NCBI RefSeq assembly: GCF_000428525.1
Contig: NZ_AUAC01000002.1
Span: forward strand, 310,001 to 374,000
From: Hellea balneolensis DSM 19091
Lineage (GTDB): Bacteria; Pseudomonadota; Alphaproteobacteria; Caulobacterales; Maricaulaceae
Reading direction: 5' to 3'
Length of the DNA: 64,000 nucleotides
Numbering within the stretch: the stretch's first letter is position 1; each line of letters opens with the position of its first letter. Position numbers and translations under genes: made by a program. Below, piece by piece: positions 1-9,504 of this stretch. The notes below the pieces were generated by a model that was given only the letters and a program-made list of their open reading frames with translations, did no database searches and was not told where the DNA came from.

Positions 1-15
1 TGGAATTAGTTAAAG

Positions 16-1551
16 TTACAGCCCAATTTTGCCCGGCACTGATTTGCGCAACTCAAATTTTAACACCTTCCCCGTGCCGCCCCGTGGGAGCTCTTGAATC
101 AGATGCAAATATTTCGGTTTCTTAAATGTCGCGAGCTTACCTTCGACGTGAGCTAACACATCCTCAAGACAAAGCGTTTCGCCCTCTTTGACCACCGCGC
201 AAACACAGCCTGTTTCGCCGAATTTCTCATCAGCGACGCCAATGACTGCGACTTCGGTGATTTGCGGCATTTGATAAAGCACGTTTTCAATCTCAGCCGG
301 GTAAACATTTTCGCCGCCTGAGATATACATGTCTTTGACGCGATCCTCGATATAGACATAGCCTTGCTCATTCATGCGGCCAATATCGCCTGACTTGAAC
401 CAGCCATCGACGAAAGATTTTGCATTCGCTTCGGGGTTACGCCAATAGCCCGGGGTAATCGCGTTACCTTTAAACCAAATTTCGCCAGGGACATTTGGGG
501 GACATGTCTTTCCAGCCTCATCAACAATTCGTACACGAGAGTGAAGAAGCGCTCGTCCCGCAGAACCAATCATATGCGGGATATCTTCTTTATGGAGCAT
601 TGTTCCGCCCGCAGCAGTCTCGGTCATGCCGTAACCCTCCTGAATGACGACACCTTTTTCGAGCCACCATTCAACTAATGAAACAGGGACTGTTTCAGCT
701 CCACAAAGTGCGGTGATGATGCGTGAAAAGTCGGTCTTATCTACGTCAGGATGGGCCTTCATGGCATTATAGGCAGCAGGCACCATGAAGACGAGATTGA
801 TACCGAGCTCGGCGCTATTGAGAGCTTGCAATGTCGCCGTCGGGTCGAACATGCGCATGATAACACATGTACCACCTACGGCGATGCTTGGCAGTGCAGT
901 CACATTCAGACCGCCAATATGGAAGAGTGGCATGTTATTCAAAGAGACTTGGTGTGGACCGCTATCCGGTAGTCGCGCCGTTGACGCGACCGTAAATTCC
1001 AACATGCCATGGGTGATGATAACGCCTTTGGGCATTCCCGTTGTCCCTGACGAATACATAAGCAAGCATTGATCATCGTAGCTTTGTTCAACAAAATCAT
1101 AGATCGGCGTGGCGGCGGCTAGTCCGCGCTCATATCCGCTATCGCCGCCTAAACCATCTGTATCAACCCAATGCTCGACATTGGTAAGGGCCTTAGCCGC
1201 CTCGCCAACCGGCTCGAAAGGTTTATCCACCAACACCATAGAGGCTTCAGCGTCATTTAAAATAAAAGCAAGTTCCGGCGGTGTCAGCCGGAAATTAAGT
1301 GCCAAGCATATCGCGCCTAGGCGCCAACAGCCAAAAATAAGTTCCATAACATCTGTCGTGTTCAAACACAGAAACGCAACACGGTCGCCTTTTTTAATGC
1401 CCTTAGACTTTAAGAAACCCGCGACCTGAGCCGTTCGTTCGTGAGTTTGCGCATAGGTAAATTTACGCTGACTCATAAGATCGACCATCGCCAATTTATC
1501 AGGCGTCGTCACAGCATGGTATTCAATCCAGTCGCGGGCTTGAAGCGGCAT
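16..1551 (-). CDS. AMP-forming acyl-CoA synthetase / ligase
   Basis: Class I adenylate-forming enzyme (about 511 aa) that would activate a carboxylic acid to its acyl-AMP and then acyl-CoA. Visible motifs are the P-loop-like YSSGTTGMPKGV, the A5 motif GYGMTETAAGG, the A7/A8 block GWFKSGDIGRM...DRVKDMYISGGENVYP and the C-terminal catalytic Lys in PRGGTGKVLK. The length fits medium/long-chain or aryl acyl-CoA ligases; the substrate cannot be read from sequence. The ATG at 1551 is preferred over an in-frame TTG at 1566 because GGGGAGA lies just upstream of it. It is separated by about 118 bases from the neighbouring carbohydrate operon and probably has its own promoter. Confidence 0.9.
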   Translation of the reverse strand: MPLQARDWIEYHAVTTPDKLAMVDLMSQRKFTYAQTHERTAQVAGFLKSKGIKKGDRVAFLCLNTTDVMELIFGCWRLGAICLALNFRLTPPELAFILNDAEASMVLVDKPFEPVGEAAKALTNVEHWVDTDGLGGDSGYERGLAAATPIYDFVEQSYDDQCLLMYSSGTTGMPKGVIITHGMLEFTVASTARLPDSGPHQVSLNNMPLFHIGGLNVTALPSIAVGGTCVIMRMFDPTATLQALNSAELGINLVFMVPAAYNAMKAHPDVDKTDFSRIITALCGAETVPVSLVEWWLEKGVVIQEGYGMTETAAGGTMLHKEDIPHMIGSAGRALLHSRVRIVDEAGKTCPPNVPGEIWFKGNAITPGYWRNPEANAKSFVDGWFKSGDIGRMNEQGYVYIEDRVKDMYISGGENVYPAEIENVLYQMPQITEVAVIGVADEKFGETGCVCAVVKEGETLCLEDVLAHVEGKLATFKKPKYLHLIQELPRGGTGKVLKFELRKSVPGKIGL

Positions 1552-1669
1552 ATCTAGTCTCCCCAAATCGGCTCTTTTTAAGAGTCTCAGTTTTCATTAC
1601 CTAAAACATGACAACAAAAGCGGAGCTATGCAACTCTTTGCATATAAATTTAATGTTAGGTGCTAAGTC

Positions 1670-2554
1670 CTAAAACCGCATAGCGCGAACAGTATCATAG
1701 CTGGTTTTGATAGACTTTCTAAATGGCTTTACCGGGTTATCATGTTCTGTAATGAAATACTCCATTCCAGAGACGTCATTTAACGCGAAATAAGTTTCAA
1801 AAGGAAGCGTCCCCTCTCCTACATTGACCATGAGCTGATTGGAAATTTTACCGTAATCACGGCTCTCATAATAAGGCTTCGGGTCACCTTTCATATCCTT
1901 TATATGACAGAGCTTAAAACGGCCCGGAGCTTTCTTGAATAAGGCGGGCACATCTATCGAAGCCAGCGCAGACCAAAATAAGTCTAATTCGAAATGGACA
2001 TTATCGGGACTTGTTTGATCGAGCAATATATCCATAGCAGTTTCACCGCCCCCCAAATCATCAAATTCGAATTGATGATTGTGATAAGCAAGCCGAACGC
2101 CATTATCCTTCATGATTTCACCAGCCGCGTTAAAGGCTGCTGCATGACGCACCCAGTCCTCCTTACTGCGCTGCCCCTCATCCACCCACGGAATAATCGC
2201 AAAGTCACACCCCAATATTTGACAGATTTTCGCTAATGCTTCGGGATTATTGACGGCGGCGTCATATGAGACATGGGTCGCAGGGGAATAGAGCCCTGCA
2301 TCTTTAATCATAGCTGCGAGGTCAGTTGGAGAGCGTTCTGAAAAATTACGGCCATTAAGCTCAACATAGTCGTAACCTACATCTTTGATCATATTTAGAG
2401 TGCCGACCGGATCAGGTTCGAAAATCTCGCGCAAAGTATAAGTCTGTATCCCGACTTTATCAATTTTCCCACTGGCCACTTCCGCCCTTCCTCCGCAAGC
2501 CGTTAGGCCTAAGGCCGCAGCACTGCCACCCATAAATAAACGCCGTGAATACAT
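1670..2554 (-). CDS. Tat-exported lipoprotein, sugar phosphate isomerase/epimerase-like TIM barrel
   Basis: AP-endonuclease-2/xylose-isomerase-like TIM barrel of 294 aa. The N-terminus MYSRRLFMGG is a twin-arginine signal, and the lipobox LTAC at the end of the hydrophobic stretch suggests a lipid anchor facing the periplasm. Barrel metal-site segments such as AYHNHQFEF, HFELDLFW and KLCHIKDMKG are present. The start ATG overlaps the stop of the upstream GMC gene (TGATG) and is preceded by AAGGAG. Being last in a GMC dehydrogenase operon, it could epimerise, isomerise or eliminate the keto-sugar products in the periplasm; that role is inference. Related TIM barrels act in 3-keto-glycoside cleavage. 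Confidence 0.85.
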   Translation of the reverse strand: MYSRRLFMGGSAAALGLTACGGRAEVASGKIDKVGIQTYTLREIFEPDPVGTLNMIKDVGYDYVELNGRNFSERSPTDLAAMIKDAGLYSPATHVSYDAAVNNPEALAKICQILGCDFAIIPWVDEGQRSKEDWVRHAAAFNAAGEIMKDNGVRLAYHNHQFEFDDLGGGETAMDILLDQTSPDNVHFELDLFWSALASIDVPALFKKAPGRFKLCHIKDMKGDPKPYYESRDYGKISNQLMVNVGEGTLPFETYFALNDVSGMEYFITEHDNPVKPFRKSIKTSYDTVRAMRF

Positions 2555-4242
2555 CAAAGAACTCCTTGCTCAATAAGGTCTGCCGCATGATGAGCGGCCC
2601 GCGCAGATAGCGCCATGTAAGTTATAGATGGGTTTTGTATCGCCGATGAGGTCATAGCGGCGCCGTCTGTAATGAATATGTTCTCAACATCCCAAGCTTG
2701 GTTCCATTTATTCAAAACGGAAGTCTTAGGATCGCGGCCCATTCGCGCCGTACCCATTTCGTGAATACGATTACCAGGTTTTGTGGGTTGAACCTCACTC
2801 ATGCTAATATTGCTAAATCCACCTTTAGTGAGGATGTCTTCAGCATCCTTAGAGGCCGCGCGCAATAGCGCCCATTCGTTAGGTCCCATACGGGCATCCA
2901 TTACAGGAAGTGGGATACCCCATTTATCTTTTTGAGTTGTGCTAAGTGTGATGCGATTATTGGGATTGGGGAGTACTTCTGCATAGGCGTCTAGCGTAAC
3001 CGTCCATGGTCCGGGCTTGCGGTTATCGGCTTTAAATTGTTCACCGACGCCAAGGCGGTTCCCAGTCCAACTTCCTCGGCCCGTATAGACTTGAAAAGCA
3101 AAGCCGCGTTTATAGTCTTGGTCATAGTCAGGATAATTTCGGTAGCGCGGGATATAACCCTGCCCCGGATAACGGCCATAAACATAGCGGTCGTCCAACC
3201 CGTCAACTATAGCTGAGGCTCTCGCGCCTGCCACATGGTCCATCAGATTACGGCCGACTTGGTCAGAGCTATTTGCTAATCCGTTTGGAATGTCCTCATT
3301 TGCTGATTGCAAGAGAATTGCTGCCGTATTGATGGCCGAAGCATTGAGAAAAACGACTTTGGCCGTATAAATTCGCATTTCTTTTGTAAGACGATCTATA
3401 ACGCGAACGCCTGTTGCACGCTTTGCCTTAGGGTCATAGATTACGGAATGAACAATTGAGTCAGGTTTAAGCGTTAAATTTCCAGTCTGCCTCGCCGCAG
3501 GTAGTGTCGCGGAATTGGAACTAAAATAAGCCCCATAAGAACAGCCCCTAAAACAATGATACCGCGCTTGGCAGGGCCCGCGACCTAAAGCTTCTTGCTC
3601 AGGCGTTGTTCGTGATAAATTTGCTACGCGCCCCGCAATGAGTTGACGATCATCGAAATTTTCAGCGATTTTGGCTTGTAATTCTTTCGCAGCGCAGTCG
3701 AGCTCAAAGGGCGGCAGAAATACGCCATTGGGCAATTGTCCTAAATCATCATTATTACCTGAAACACCTGCAAATTTTTCAACCTTGTCATACCACGGTT
3801 TTAAGTCTGCATAGCGGATGGGCCAATCGACGCCAACACCATCAACTTTATTGGCGTTAAAATCATGGTCAGAAAATCGGTAACTCATCCGTGCCCATAG
3901 AAGAGAACGTCCGCCGACATGATAACCACGGTACCATTCATAATCCGTACCCTCAGCGGTTTCGTAAGGATGATCACTGTCTTTAACCCAGAGATGCTTT
4001 GTGCTTTCAAAGAAGACATAAACATCTTTCTGGCGGGCATAATCTCGCGCAGCTTCATCAGGACTGACACGATCAAGAAATTTCTTGTCCCATGGATCGA
4101 GCATATCCGAATAGTCTTCAGCAGGATCGATATCCTTGCCGCGTTCAAGCACAAGCGTTTTCATCCCACGCTCGCACATCTCTTTGGCGACCCAACCGCC
4201 CGACATGCCGGAGCCGACGACGATGACATCAAAATCAGCCAT
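2554..4242 (-). CDS. GMC oxidoreductase, FAD/[3Fe-4S] sugar dehydrogenase alpha-type subunit (paralogue 1)
   Basis: 562-aa GMC flavoprotein. It has an N-terminal FAD Rossmann motif VVGSGMSGG, a second FAD contact region GGRSLLW (residues 111-117; no His for a covalent FAD bond), and catalytic His494 (HEMGTARMG) with Asn537 (QNPS). Cys224, Cys230 and Cys234 form C-x5-C-x3-C, the spacing of the [3Fe-4S] ligands in Burkholderia FAD-glucose dehydrogenase. It has no signal peptide of its own, as expected for an alpha subunit exported with a Tat-signal-bearing partner. The stop/start overlap with the upstream paralogue is TAATG. The likely reaction is oxidation of a sugar or glycoside hydroxyl; the substrate is unknown. 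Confidence 0.9.
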   Translation of the reverse strand: MADFDVIVVGSGMSGGWVAKEMCERGMKTLVLERGKDIDPAEDYSDMLDPWDKKFLDRVSPDEAARDYARQKDVYVFFESTKHLWVKDSDHPYETAEGTDYEWYRGYHVGGRSLLWARMSYRFSDHDFNANKVDGVGVDWPIRYADLKPWYDKVEKFAGVSGNNDDLGQLPNGVFLPPFELDCAAKELQAKIAENFDDRQLIAGRVANLSRTTPEQEALGRGPCQARYHCFRGCSYGAYFSSNSATLPAARQTGNLTLKPDSIVHSVIYDPKAKRATGVRVIDRLTKEMRIYTAKVVFLNASAINTAAILLQSANEDIPNGLANSSDQVGRNLMDHVAGARASAIVDGLDDRYVYGRYPGQGYIPRYRNYPDYDQDYKRGFAFQVYTGRGSWTGNRLGVGEQFKADNRKPGPWTVTLDAYAEVLPNPNNRITLSTTQKDKWGIPLPVMDARMGPNEWALLRAASKDAEDILTKGGFSNISMSEVQPTKPGNRIHEMGTARMGRDPKTSVLNKWNQAWDVENIFITDGAAMTSSAIQNPSITYMALSARAAHHAADLIEQGVL

Positions 4243-5942
4243 TACAGCGCCCCCGCTTGCATAAGGTCGGCGGCATAATGGGCAGCGCGAGCTGAAAACG
4301 CCATATAACTGAGGGAAGGATTTTGAACTGCGGAAGACGTCATAAAAGATCCATCTGTCACAAATAAATTTGGCACGTCATGCGCTTGATTCCATCCGTT
4401 CAGAACAGAGGTCTTGGGATCACGTCCCATGCGTATCGTCCCCATTTCATGGGTACGGCGACCCAAATTCGTTCCGTCATCATTGGGCGTCTTGCCAGGA
4501 TTGATATCTTGGCATCCCGTTTTAGTCAGAATATCGACAGCGTCTTTTTGCGCTGCTTTCATCAAGGCTATTTCATTATCACGCATAGGCGCATCAATCA
4601 CAGCAATGGGCTGTCCCCATTTATCAGTTTTGCTTTTATGGAGTGTGACGCGGTTATCTTGATGCGGCAGAATTTCACCAAAGGCATCCAAGACAATTCG
4701 CCAATCACCAGGTGTTCTGTTAGCGGCTTTAAAGTCTTTACCTATGCCTTGTCGCCACCCCCCTGCACCGCTGCGGCCTGAATAGACTTGATAGGCAAAA
4801 CCGCGCATATAGGGTTCTTGCTGCTCAGGAAAGTTCCTGAACCTTGGGATATAGGCATTGGTCGGACGACGTCCATAAACATATTCATCTTTATGCCCTG
4901 GCACACGGGCTTCCACCCAGACGCCGCCAACATGATCCATAAAATTACGCCCGACTTGATCTGAGGTGTTTGCGAGACCTGACGGGAATTCTTCTGATAT
5001 CGAGTTCAGTAAAATCATTGCCGAGCCGACGGTCGAGGCGTTTAGAAAGATAATTTTCGATGAATAACGGCGTGTTTCTCTAGTTTTGCTATCTATAATA
5101 TCAACGCTTGAAACACGTTTTGTCTCAGCGTCGTAATTCATTTTTGTAACAATAGCATTGGATATCAGCGTAAGATTTCCAGTTCTCTCAGCCGCAGGAA
5201 TCGTCGCTGAGTTAGAAGAAAAATAAGCGCCATAGGAACAACCGTGAAAACATTTATTTCGCGCCTGACATTGGCCGCGCCCCAAAGCTCTCTGCTCCTC
5301 CGTCAACCGTTTCAAATTCGCCACACGCGCAATGATCAAATCACGATCTGGGAAGTTCTTCGCCATTTCATTTTTTACGGCTTGCTCAGCGCAGGTTAGG
5401 TCAAAAGGCGGAAGATAATTATCGCCACCCGGTAATTGCGTAAGGCCATCATTATTGCCAGCTATGCCTACAAATTTTTCTACACGATCATACCAAGGCG
5501 CGATGTCGCCATATCTCACCGGCCAATCTACTCCGTGACCGTCCAACTTGTTTGCTTCAAAATCATGGGGTGCCAGACGAAACGACGCCCGCCCCCATAG
5601 GAGCGACCGTCCGCCTACACGGTTCCCTCTACGCCATTTGAAATTTGTCTTTTCGCTGACCTCATAAGGCTGATCGCTATCTTTGATCCAAAGATGCTTG
5701 TTGCTCTCTTTGAAAGCATAGCTCGTGCTTTGGACGACGTAAACCGATTTGGCCTCATCTGGCTTAGGGCGGTCGAAATGCTGACGCTCCCACGGATCAA
5801 GATTATCAGAATAATCTTCATTCATGTTCAAATCTGCGCCCCGTTCCAGCACGCAAACTTTTAAGCCCCGCTCACAAAGCTCTTTGGCGACCCAGCCGCC
5901 GGAAATTCCCGACCCCACAACAATGGCGTCGAAATCCAGCAT
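4242..5942 (-). CDS. GMC oxidoreductase, FAD/[3Fe-4S] sugar dehydrogenase alpha-type subunit (paralogue 2)
   Basis: 566-aa paralogue of its two neighbours. The FAD motif VVGSGISGG is at residues 8-16 and GGRSLLWGR is near residue 110. Cys225, Cys231 and Cys235 give the same C-x5-C-x3-C pattern, and His498 and Asn541 form the catalytic pair. All functional positions are retained, so nothing suggests decay. The ATG follows the upstream TAA directly with no gap. Divergence among the three copies is spread along the chain, including the loop before His498 (NPGKTPNDDG here), which could alter substrate choice. The electron acceptor would normally be a cytochrome c subunit, which is not encoded next to it. 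Confidence 0.9.
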   Translation of the reverse strand: MLDFDAIVVGSGISGGWVAKELCERGLKVCVLERGADLNMNEDYSDNLDPWERQHFDRPKPDEAKSVYVVQSTSYAFKESNKHLWIKDSDQPYEVSEKTNFKWRRGNRVGGRSLLWGRASFRLAPHDFEANKLDGHGVDWPVRYGDIAPWYDRVEKFVGIAGNNDGLTQLPGGDNYLPPFDLTCAEQAVKNEMAKNFPDRDLIIARVANLKRLTEEQRALGRGQCQARNKCFHGCSYGAYFSSNSATIPAAERTGNLTLISNAIVTKMNYDAETKRVSSVDIIDSKTRETRRYSSKIIFLNASTVGSAMILLNSISEEFPSGLANTSDQVGRNFMDHVGGVWVEARVPGHKDEYVYGRRPTNAYIPRFRNFPEQQEPYMRGFAYQVYSGRSGAGGWRQGIGKDFKAANRTPGDWRIVLDAFGEILPHQDNRVTLHKSKTDKWGQPIAVIDAPMRDNEIALMKAAQKDAVDILTKTGCQDINPGKTPNDDGTNLGRRTHEMGTIRMGRDPKTSVLNGWNQAHDVPNLFVTDGSFMTSSAVQNPSLSYMAFSARAAHYAADLMQAGAL

Positions 5943-7643
5943 TTAGATAACACCGTCTTTCATAAGTTTAGCCGCGTGGTCAGCCGCTCGTGCAGAAAAC
6001 GCCATATAGCCAAGCGATGGATTTTGGCATCCGGCAGAGGTCATGAAGGACCCGTCAGTAATGAATAAGTTAGGCACATCCCAGCTCTGGTTCCACTTAT
6101 TGAGAACAGATGTTTTAGGATCGCGGCCCATACGCGCCGTGCCCATTTCATGAATACCGTTGCCGGGGGGTGAAAGATAATTACCATCTTTGAAAGACCC
6201 TCCAATATTGATGCATCCCGCTGCTTCCAGCATTTCTGCCGCATCCAAGCCAGCTTGTTTCATAAGGTTCTTTTCATTGTCACTATGCTTGGCATCCAAG
6301 ATAGGCGTCGGGAAACCCCACTTATCGGTCTTAGTTTCATCTAGGCGGATATGATTGTCATAGTTCGGCAAAATTTCCCCAAAGCCAGTGATCGAAGCCA
6401 CCCAAGGGCCCGGCGTGCGGTTCGCCGCTTTGAAGTCTTTGCCCACGCCCGCTTTACCAGCTCCGCCGCGCCAATCAGCGCGGTAAATACGGCCCTGATA
6501 ACCAAAGCCGCGCACATAGTCTTTGCCCTCTTCCGTGTGGTTTCTAAAACGCGGAATATAAATGCCGTTGGGACGCCGACCAAAGTGATATTTATCTTCC
6601 ATTCCCGGCATGATGCCATAAGCGCCGCCGCCAATGACGTGGTCCATAAGATTATGGCCCAACTGTCCCGAGGAATTTGCAAGGCCCGTTTTAAAACTGT
6701 CAGATTTTGAATTCAGCAAAATCATAGAGGTCGGAATTGTGCCGGCATTTAGGAAGACAACCCGCGCCGTGATAATCTTTGTCTCATTTGTTTTAACATT
6801 GACAGTTTTAACACCTGTTGCCCGCTTGGTTGCAGGATCATATATGACCTCATGAACAGCGGTGTCATTTATCAATGTCAAATTACCGGTGTTGCGAGCC
6901 GCAGGAAGCGTCGCTGAATTGGAGCTGAAATAAGCGCCAAAGGAGCACCCTCGAAAACAATGGTCTCTCGCTTGACAGCGCCCACGCCCGAGAGCCGTTT
7001 GTTCTTCTGTCGGCTCTGTCAGATTGGCCACGCGTCCCGGAATAACTTTACGGCCCGGAAATGCGGCTTCGACTTTCTCTTTTAGGACGTCTTCACCGCA
7101 GCTTAACTCATGGGGTTTTTGGAAGACGCTATCAGGCAGAATATCCAGACCTTCTTTAGACCCCGATATACCAGCAAATGTCTCGACATAATCATACCAA
7201 GGCGCGATGTCTTTGTAACGCAATGGCCAATCAACACCGTGACCATCTTTTTTATTGGCTTCAAAGTCTATCTCAGACAGGCGGTAGGATTGACGGCCCC
7301 ACATGATAGACCGTCCGCCTGTGTGATAACCTCGGCGCCATTTATACTCTTGGCCTTCAGGCACAATATAAGGATGCTCTGTATCCTTGACCCAGAACTG
7401 CTTGGTATAGCTATGGAAGGCATAGACTTCGCTTTGAATAGGATAGTCAGCTCTATCATCAGGCGACTTTAAATTCAGATGCTCCATATCCCAAGGATCA
7501 ACCATATCGGTGTAATCTTCAGTTGGCACAATATCTTTTCCGCGCTCAAGAACGGCGACTTTAAAACCCTTCTCGCACATTTCTTTTGCGACCCAGCCGC
7601 CCGACATGCCCGAGCCCACGACAATAACATCAAAATCAGCCAT
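5943..7643 (-). CDS. GMC oxidoreductase, FAD/[3Fe-4S] sugar dehydrogenase alpha-type subunit (paralogue 3)
   Basis: 566 aa from the ATG at 7643, chosen because it overlaps the stop of the small-subunit gene as TAATG and aligns with the N-termini of the paralogues (MADFDVIVVGSG). An ATG four codons upstream is possible. Cys223, Cys229 and Cys233 form C-x5-C-x3-C; His498 and Asn541 are the catalytic pair; the FAD contact is GGRSIMWGR. This copy lies next to the Tat-signal small subunit and so may be its primary partner. The substrate is likely a sugar, glycoside or polyol (inference from family and operon). Confidence 0.9.
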   Translation of the reverse strand: MADFDVIVVGSGMSGGWVAKEMCEKGFKVAVLERGKDIVPTEDYTDMVDPWDMEHLNLKSPDDRADYPIQSEVYAFHSYTKQFWVKDTEHPYIVPEGQEYKWRRGYHTGGRSIMWGRQSYRLSEIDFEANKKDGHGVDWPLRYKDIAPWYDYVETFAGISGSKEGLDILPDSVFQKPHELSCGEDVLKEKVEAAFPGRKVIPGRVANLTEPTEEQTALGRGRCQARDHCFRGCSFGAYFSSNSATLPAARNTGNLTLINDTAVHEVIYDPATKRATGVKTVNVKTNETKIITARVVFLNAGTIPTSMILLNSKSDSFKTGLANSSGQLGHNLMDHVIGGGAYGIMPGMEDKYHFGRRPNGIYIPRFRNHTEEGKDYVRGFGYQGRIYRADWRGGAGKAGVGKDFKAANRTPGPWVASITGFGEILPNYDNHIRLDETKTDKWGFPTPILDAKHSDNEKNLMKQAGLDAAEMLEAAGCINIGGSFKDGNYLSPPGNGIHEMGTARMGRDPKTSVLNKWNQSWDVPNLFITDGSFMTSAGCQNPSLGYMAFSARAADHAAKLMKDGVI

Positions 7644-8233
7644 TATGTTGCCCATGTCCGGCCAATCTCGGAAAATGGCACGCAGCCCTTCCAGTCGCCC
7701 GGCACGGCCTCATAGATAAGTTCTTCACTCGCGCCCGGTTCGCTCATATAATAAGCTGTAGCCACGGTAGATTTGAAATTGCGGTAGAAATCATCTTTGA
7801 CTTTGCCGCCAAACACATCAGCATCATATTTCGAGAGTAGTGACTCACGTTGTTTTTCCGATTGGTCGGCAAAAGCTTGCCCGCCCACTGATTTAAAATA
7901 CTTATCAAGAGCCAATAATCCTGCGCGCGTATATTTACGGAAATTATCATCTCCCCACTCAGAAGCCAGCCCCTGTATCGCTGCGGGCACACCTGCTTCA
8001 ATTGCGCCAGCAGTGTCCGTTTTTGGAATAATAGTCTGAGCCAGAGCCGCCACTAAAGCCATTTCATACGCGTTTAAGAAATTGCCCTCGGAAGCATATT
8101 TCAGGCTAGCAGAGGCCGCGGGTTTCGCCTCGCCGCCCTCTGTTTTTCCTGTACAGGCGGCCAAAGCACTCGCTGCAGATATCGCGAGAAGCGATTTAAT
8201 CGCATCCCGGCGCTGCATCATTAATTTATCCAT
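7643..8233 (-). CDS. gluconate 2-dehydrogenase subunit 3 family (gamma) subunit with Tat/lipoprotein signal
   Basis: 196-aa small subunit. The N-terminus has twin arginines (MQRRDAIK), a hydrophobic segment and a lipobox-like LAAC at its end. In FAD-dependent glucose, gluconate and glycoside-3 dehydrogenases this family forms a tight complex with the GMC subunit and carries it through the Tat system. The gene overlaps the MFS gene by 8 bases at its 5' end and the first GMC gene by 3 bases at its 3' end, so coupled translation with the flavoenzyme is likely. An internal ATG at 8221 is an alternative start. It is the only small subunit for three GMC paralogues. Confidence 0.87.
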   Translation of the reverse strand: MDKLMMQRRDAIKSLLAISAASALAACTGKTEGGEAKPAASASLKYASEGNFLNAYEMALVAALAQTIIPKTDTAGAIEAGVPAAIQGLASEWGDDNFRKYTRAGLLALDKYFKSVGGQAFADQSEKQRESLLSKYDADVFGGKVKDDFYRNFKSTVATAYYMSEPGASEELIYEAVPGDWKGCVPFSEIGRTWAT

Positions 8234-9485
8234 GAGAGACTCCAGGGGTGAATTTCTTACGTAGGGCGAAGAGAATGCCGAAAGCTAAAATCAGTACTAT
8301 CGGAAATAGTAGTATTTTACCCAATGTTGCCTGCCCCGCCGCGAGTTGAACAGCATTTCCGACAGCACCCGATGCTTCGGCCTTAGCTGTTTCACTGTCA
8401 ATCCAGCCGCCAATGACGGGCTGCCACATAGCTAGTCCCATCATGCCGACCCCGCCAATGATGGACATACCGAGCGCGCCTGTTTTAGGCATATATTCGG
8501 CGATAAATCCGACCATAGTGGGCCAGAAATAACAGACACCAATGGCAAAGACGATTGCCGCTAGATAGGTCATACCGCCTGTGGCAATTGAGAGAAGGAA
8601 TACGCCCAATGTTGTCACAACCGCCGAAAAAAGTAAAACGCCTGTTGGGTTAAGTGCGTGAACTAGCGGCCCTGCAAAGTAACGCCCTATCGCCATAAGC
8701 CCTGTTACAATAGCTAGTATAATTAGCGGGTTAGCTCCTGAACTCTCAAGTAATGACCCAACCCATTGCTGTGTCCCGAGCTCTGTCGTGGCTGTGATCG
8801 TCATCAAAACGCACATAAATATGAAAAGCGGAGAGACGAGGGCTTTCAAATTTAACCCTGTGTCCGTCAGGTCAGACTTATCTTCGGTCACGTCGGGGAA
8901 TTTCGTGGTGAAAACCATCCAGCCATAAATAATTGTCGGGATAAGCATAACGGCGATTTCCATCTGCCATGTCGAGCCACTTCCCGCAAAAAGCTTTTTA
9001 ACGAGTAACGCCGCTAGTGAGCCGACAACAATTCCGCCCGGAAACCAAACGTGGAACTTGTTGAGCATGGTCGTTTTGTTATCTGTATACATATTGGCAA
9101 TCATAGGATTACAGGCCGCCTCCACGGCGCCATTGGCAAAGCCGACACAGAAGGTAGAAATCATCAGCCCCCAAAACCCGCCCGCAAAGATCGTCAGAAG
9201 TAAACCCAAAATATGCCCAAGGAAGGCAATAATCATAATCTTGCGCGGTCCGACGCTGTTATAAAGTAGGCCCCCTAAAACAGTAGCAGCAGGGAAGCCG
9301 AAAAACGCCATTGAAGCCGTCCACCCCAATTGTGCTTTGTTCAAGCTAAATTCTGCTCCCAGATCATTAAGCATACCCGCGCGTATTGCAAAGGTCATTG
9401 CCGTCACGCACAGAGCTATACAGCTCAATAAAAATAATCGACTAGGCTTTACACCTTCATTCATCGCAAGTGTTGTTGATGCCAT
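8226..9485 (-). CDS. MFS transporter, probably for sugar or sugar derivative
   Basis: 419-aa polytopic protein with about 12 hydrophobic segments in two halves of six. The MFS loop between segments 2 and 3 is recognisable (LLYNSVGPRKIM), and a charged central loop (KFPDVTEDKSD) separates the halves. A good ribosome site (AAGGGGAAATATT) precedes the ATG. It lies between the cytoplasmic isomerase gene and the periplasmic dehydrogenase genes. A natural job is therefore import of an oxidised sugar or glycoside for the cytoplasmic Gfo/Idh and isomerase enzymes. The cargo is inferred from context only. Confidence 0.85.
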   Translation of the reverse strand: MASTTLAMNEGVKPSRLFLLSCIALCVTAMTFAIRAGMLNDLGAEFSLNKAQLGWTASMAFFGFPAATVLGGLLYNSVGPRKIMIIAFLGHILGLLLTIFAGGFWGLMISTFCVGFANGAVEAACNPMIANMYTDNKTTMLNKFHVWFPGGIVVGSLAALLVKKLFAGSGSTWQMEIAVMLIPTIIYGWMVFTTKFPDVTEDKSDLTDTGLNLKALVSPLFIFMCVLMTITATTELGTQQWVGSLLESSGANPLIILAIVTGLMAIGRYFAGPLVHALNPTGVLLFSAVVTTLGVFLLSIATGGMTYLAAIVFAIGVCYFWPTMVGFIAEYMPKTGALGMSIIGGVGMMGLAMWQPVIGGWIDSETAKAEASGAVGNAVQLAAGQATLGKILLFPIVLILAFGILFALRKKFTPGVSHG

Positions 9486-9504
9486 AATATTTCCCCTTAA
9501 TCGC

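Noticed and set aside
3919-4278. 119-codon plus-strand open frame opposite a GMC gene
   Set aside because: It lies wholly antisense to a well-supported flavoenzyme gene and has no protein-like motif; its composition mirrors the opposite strand.
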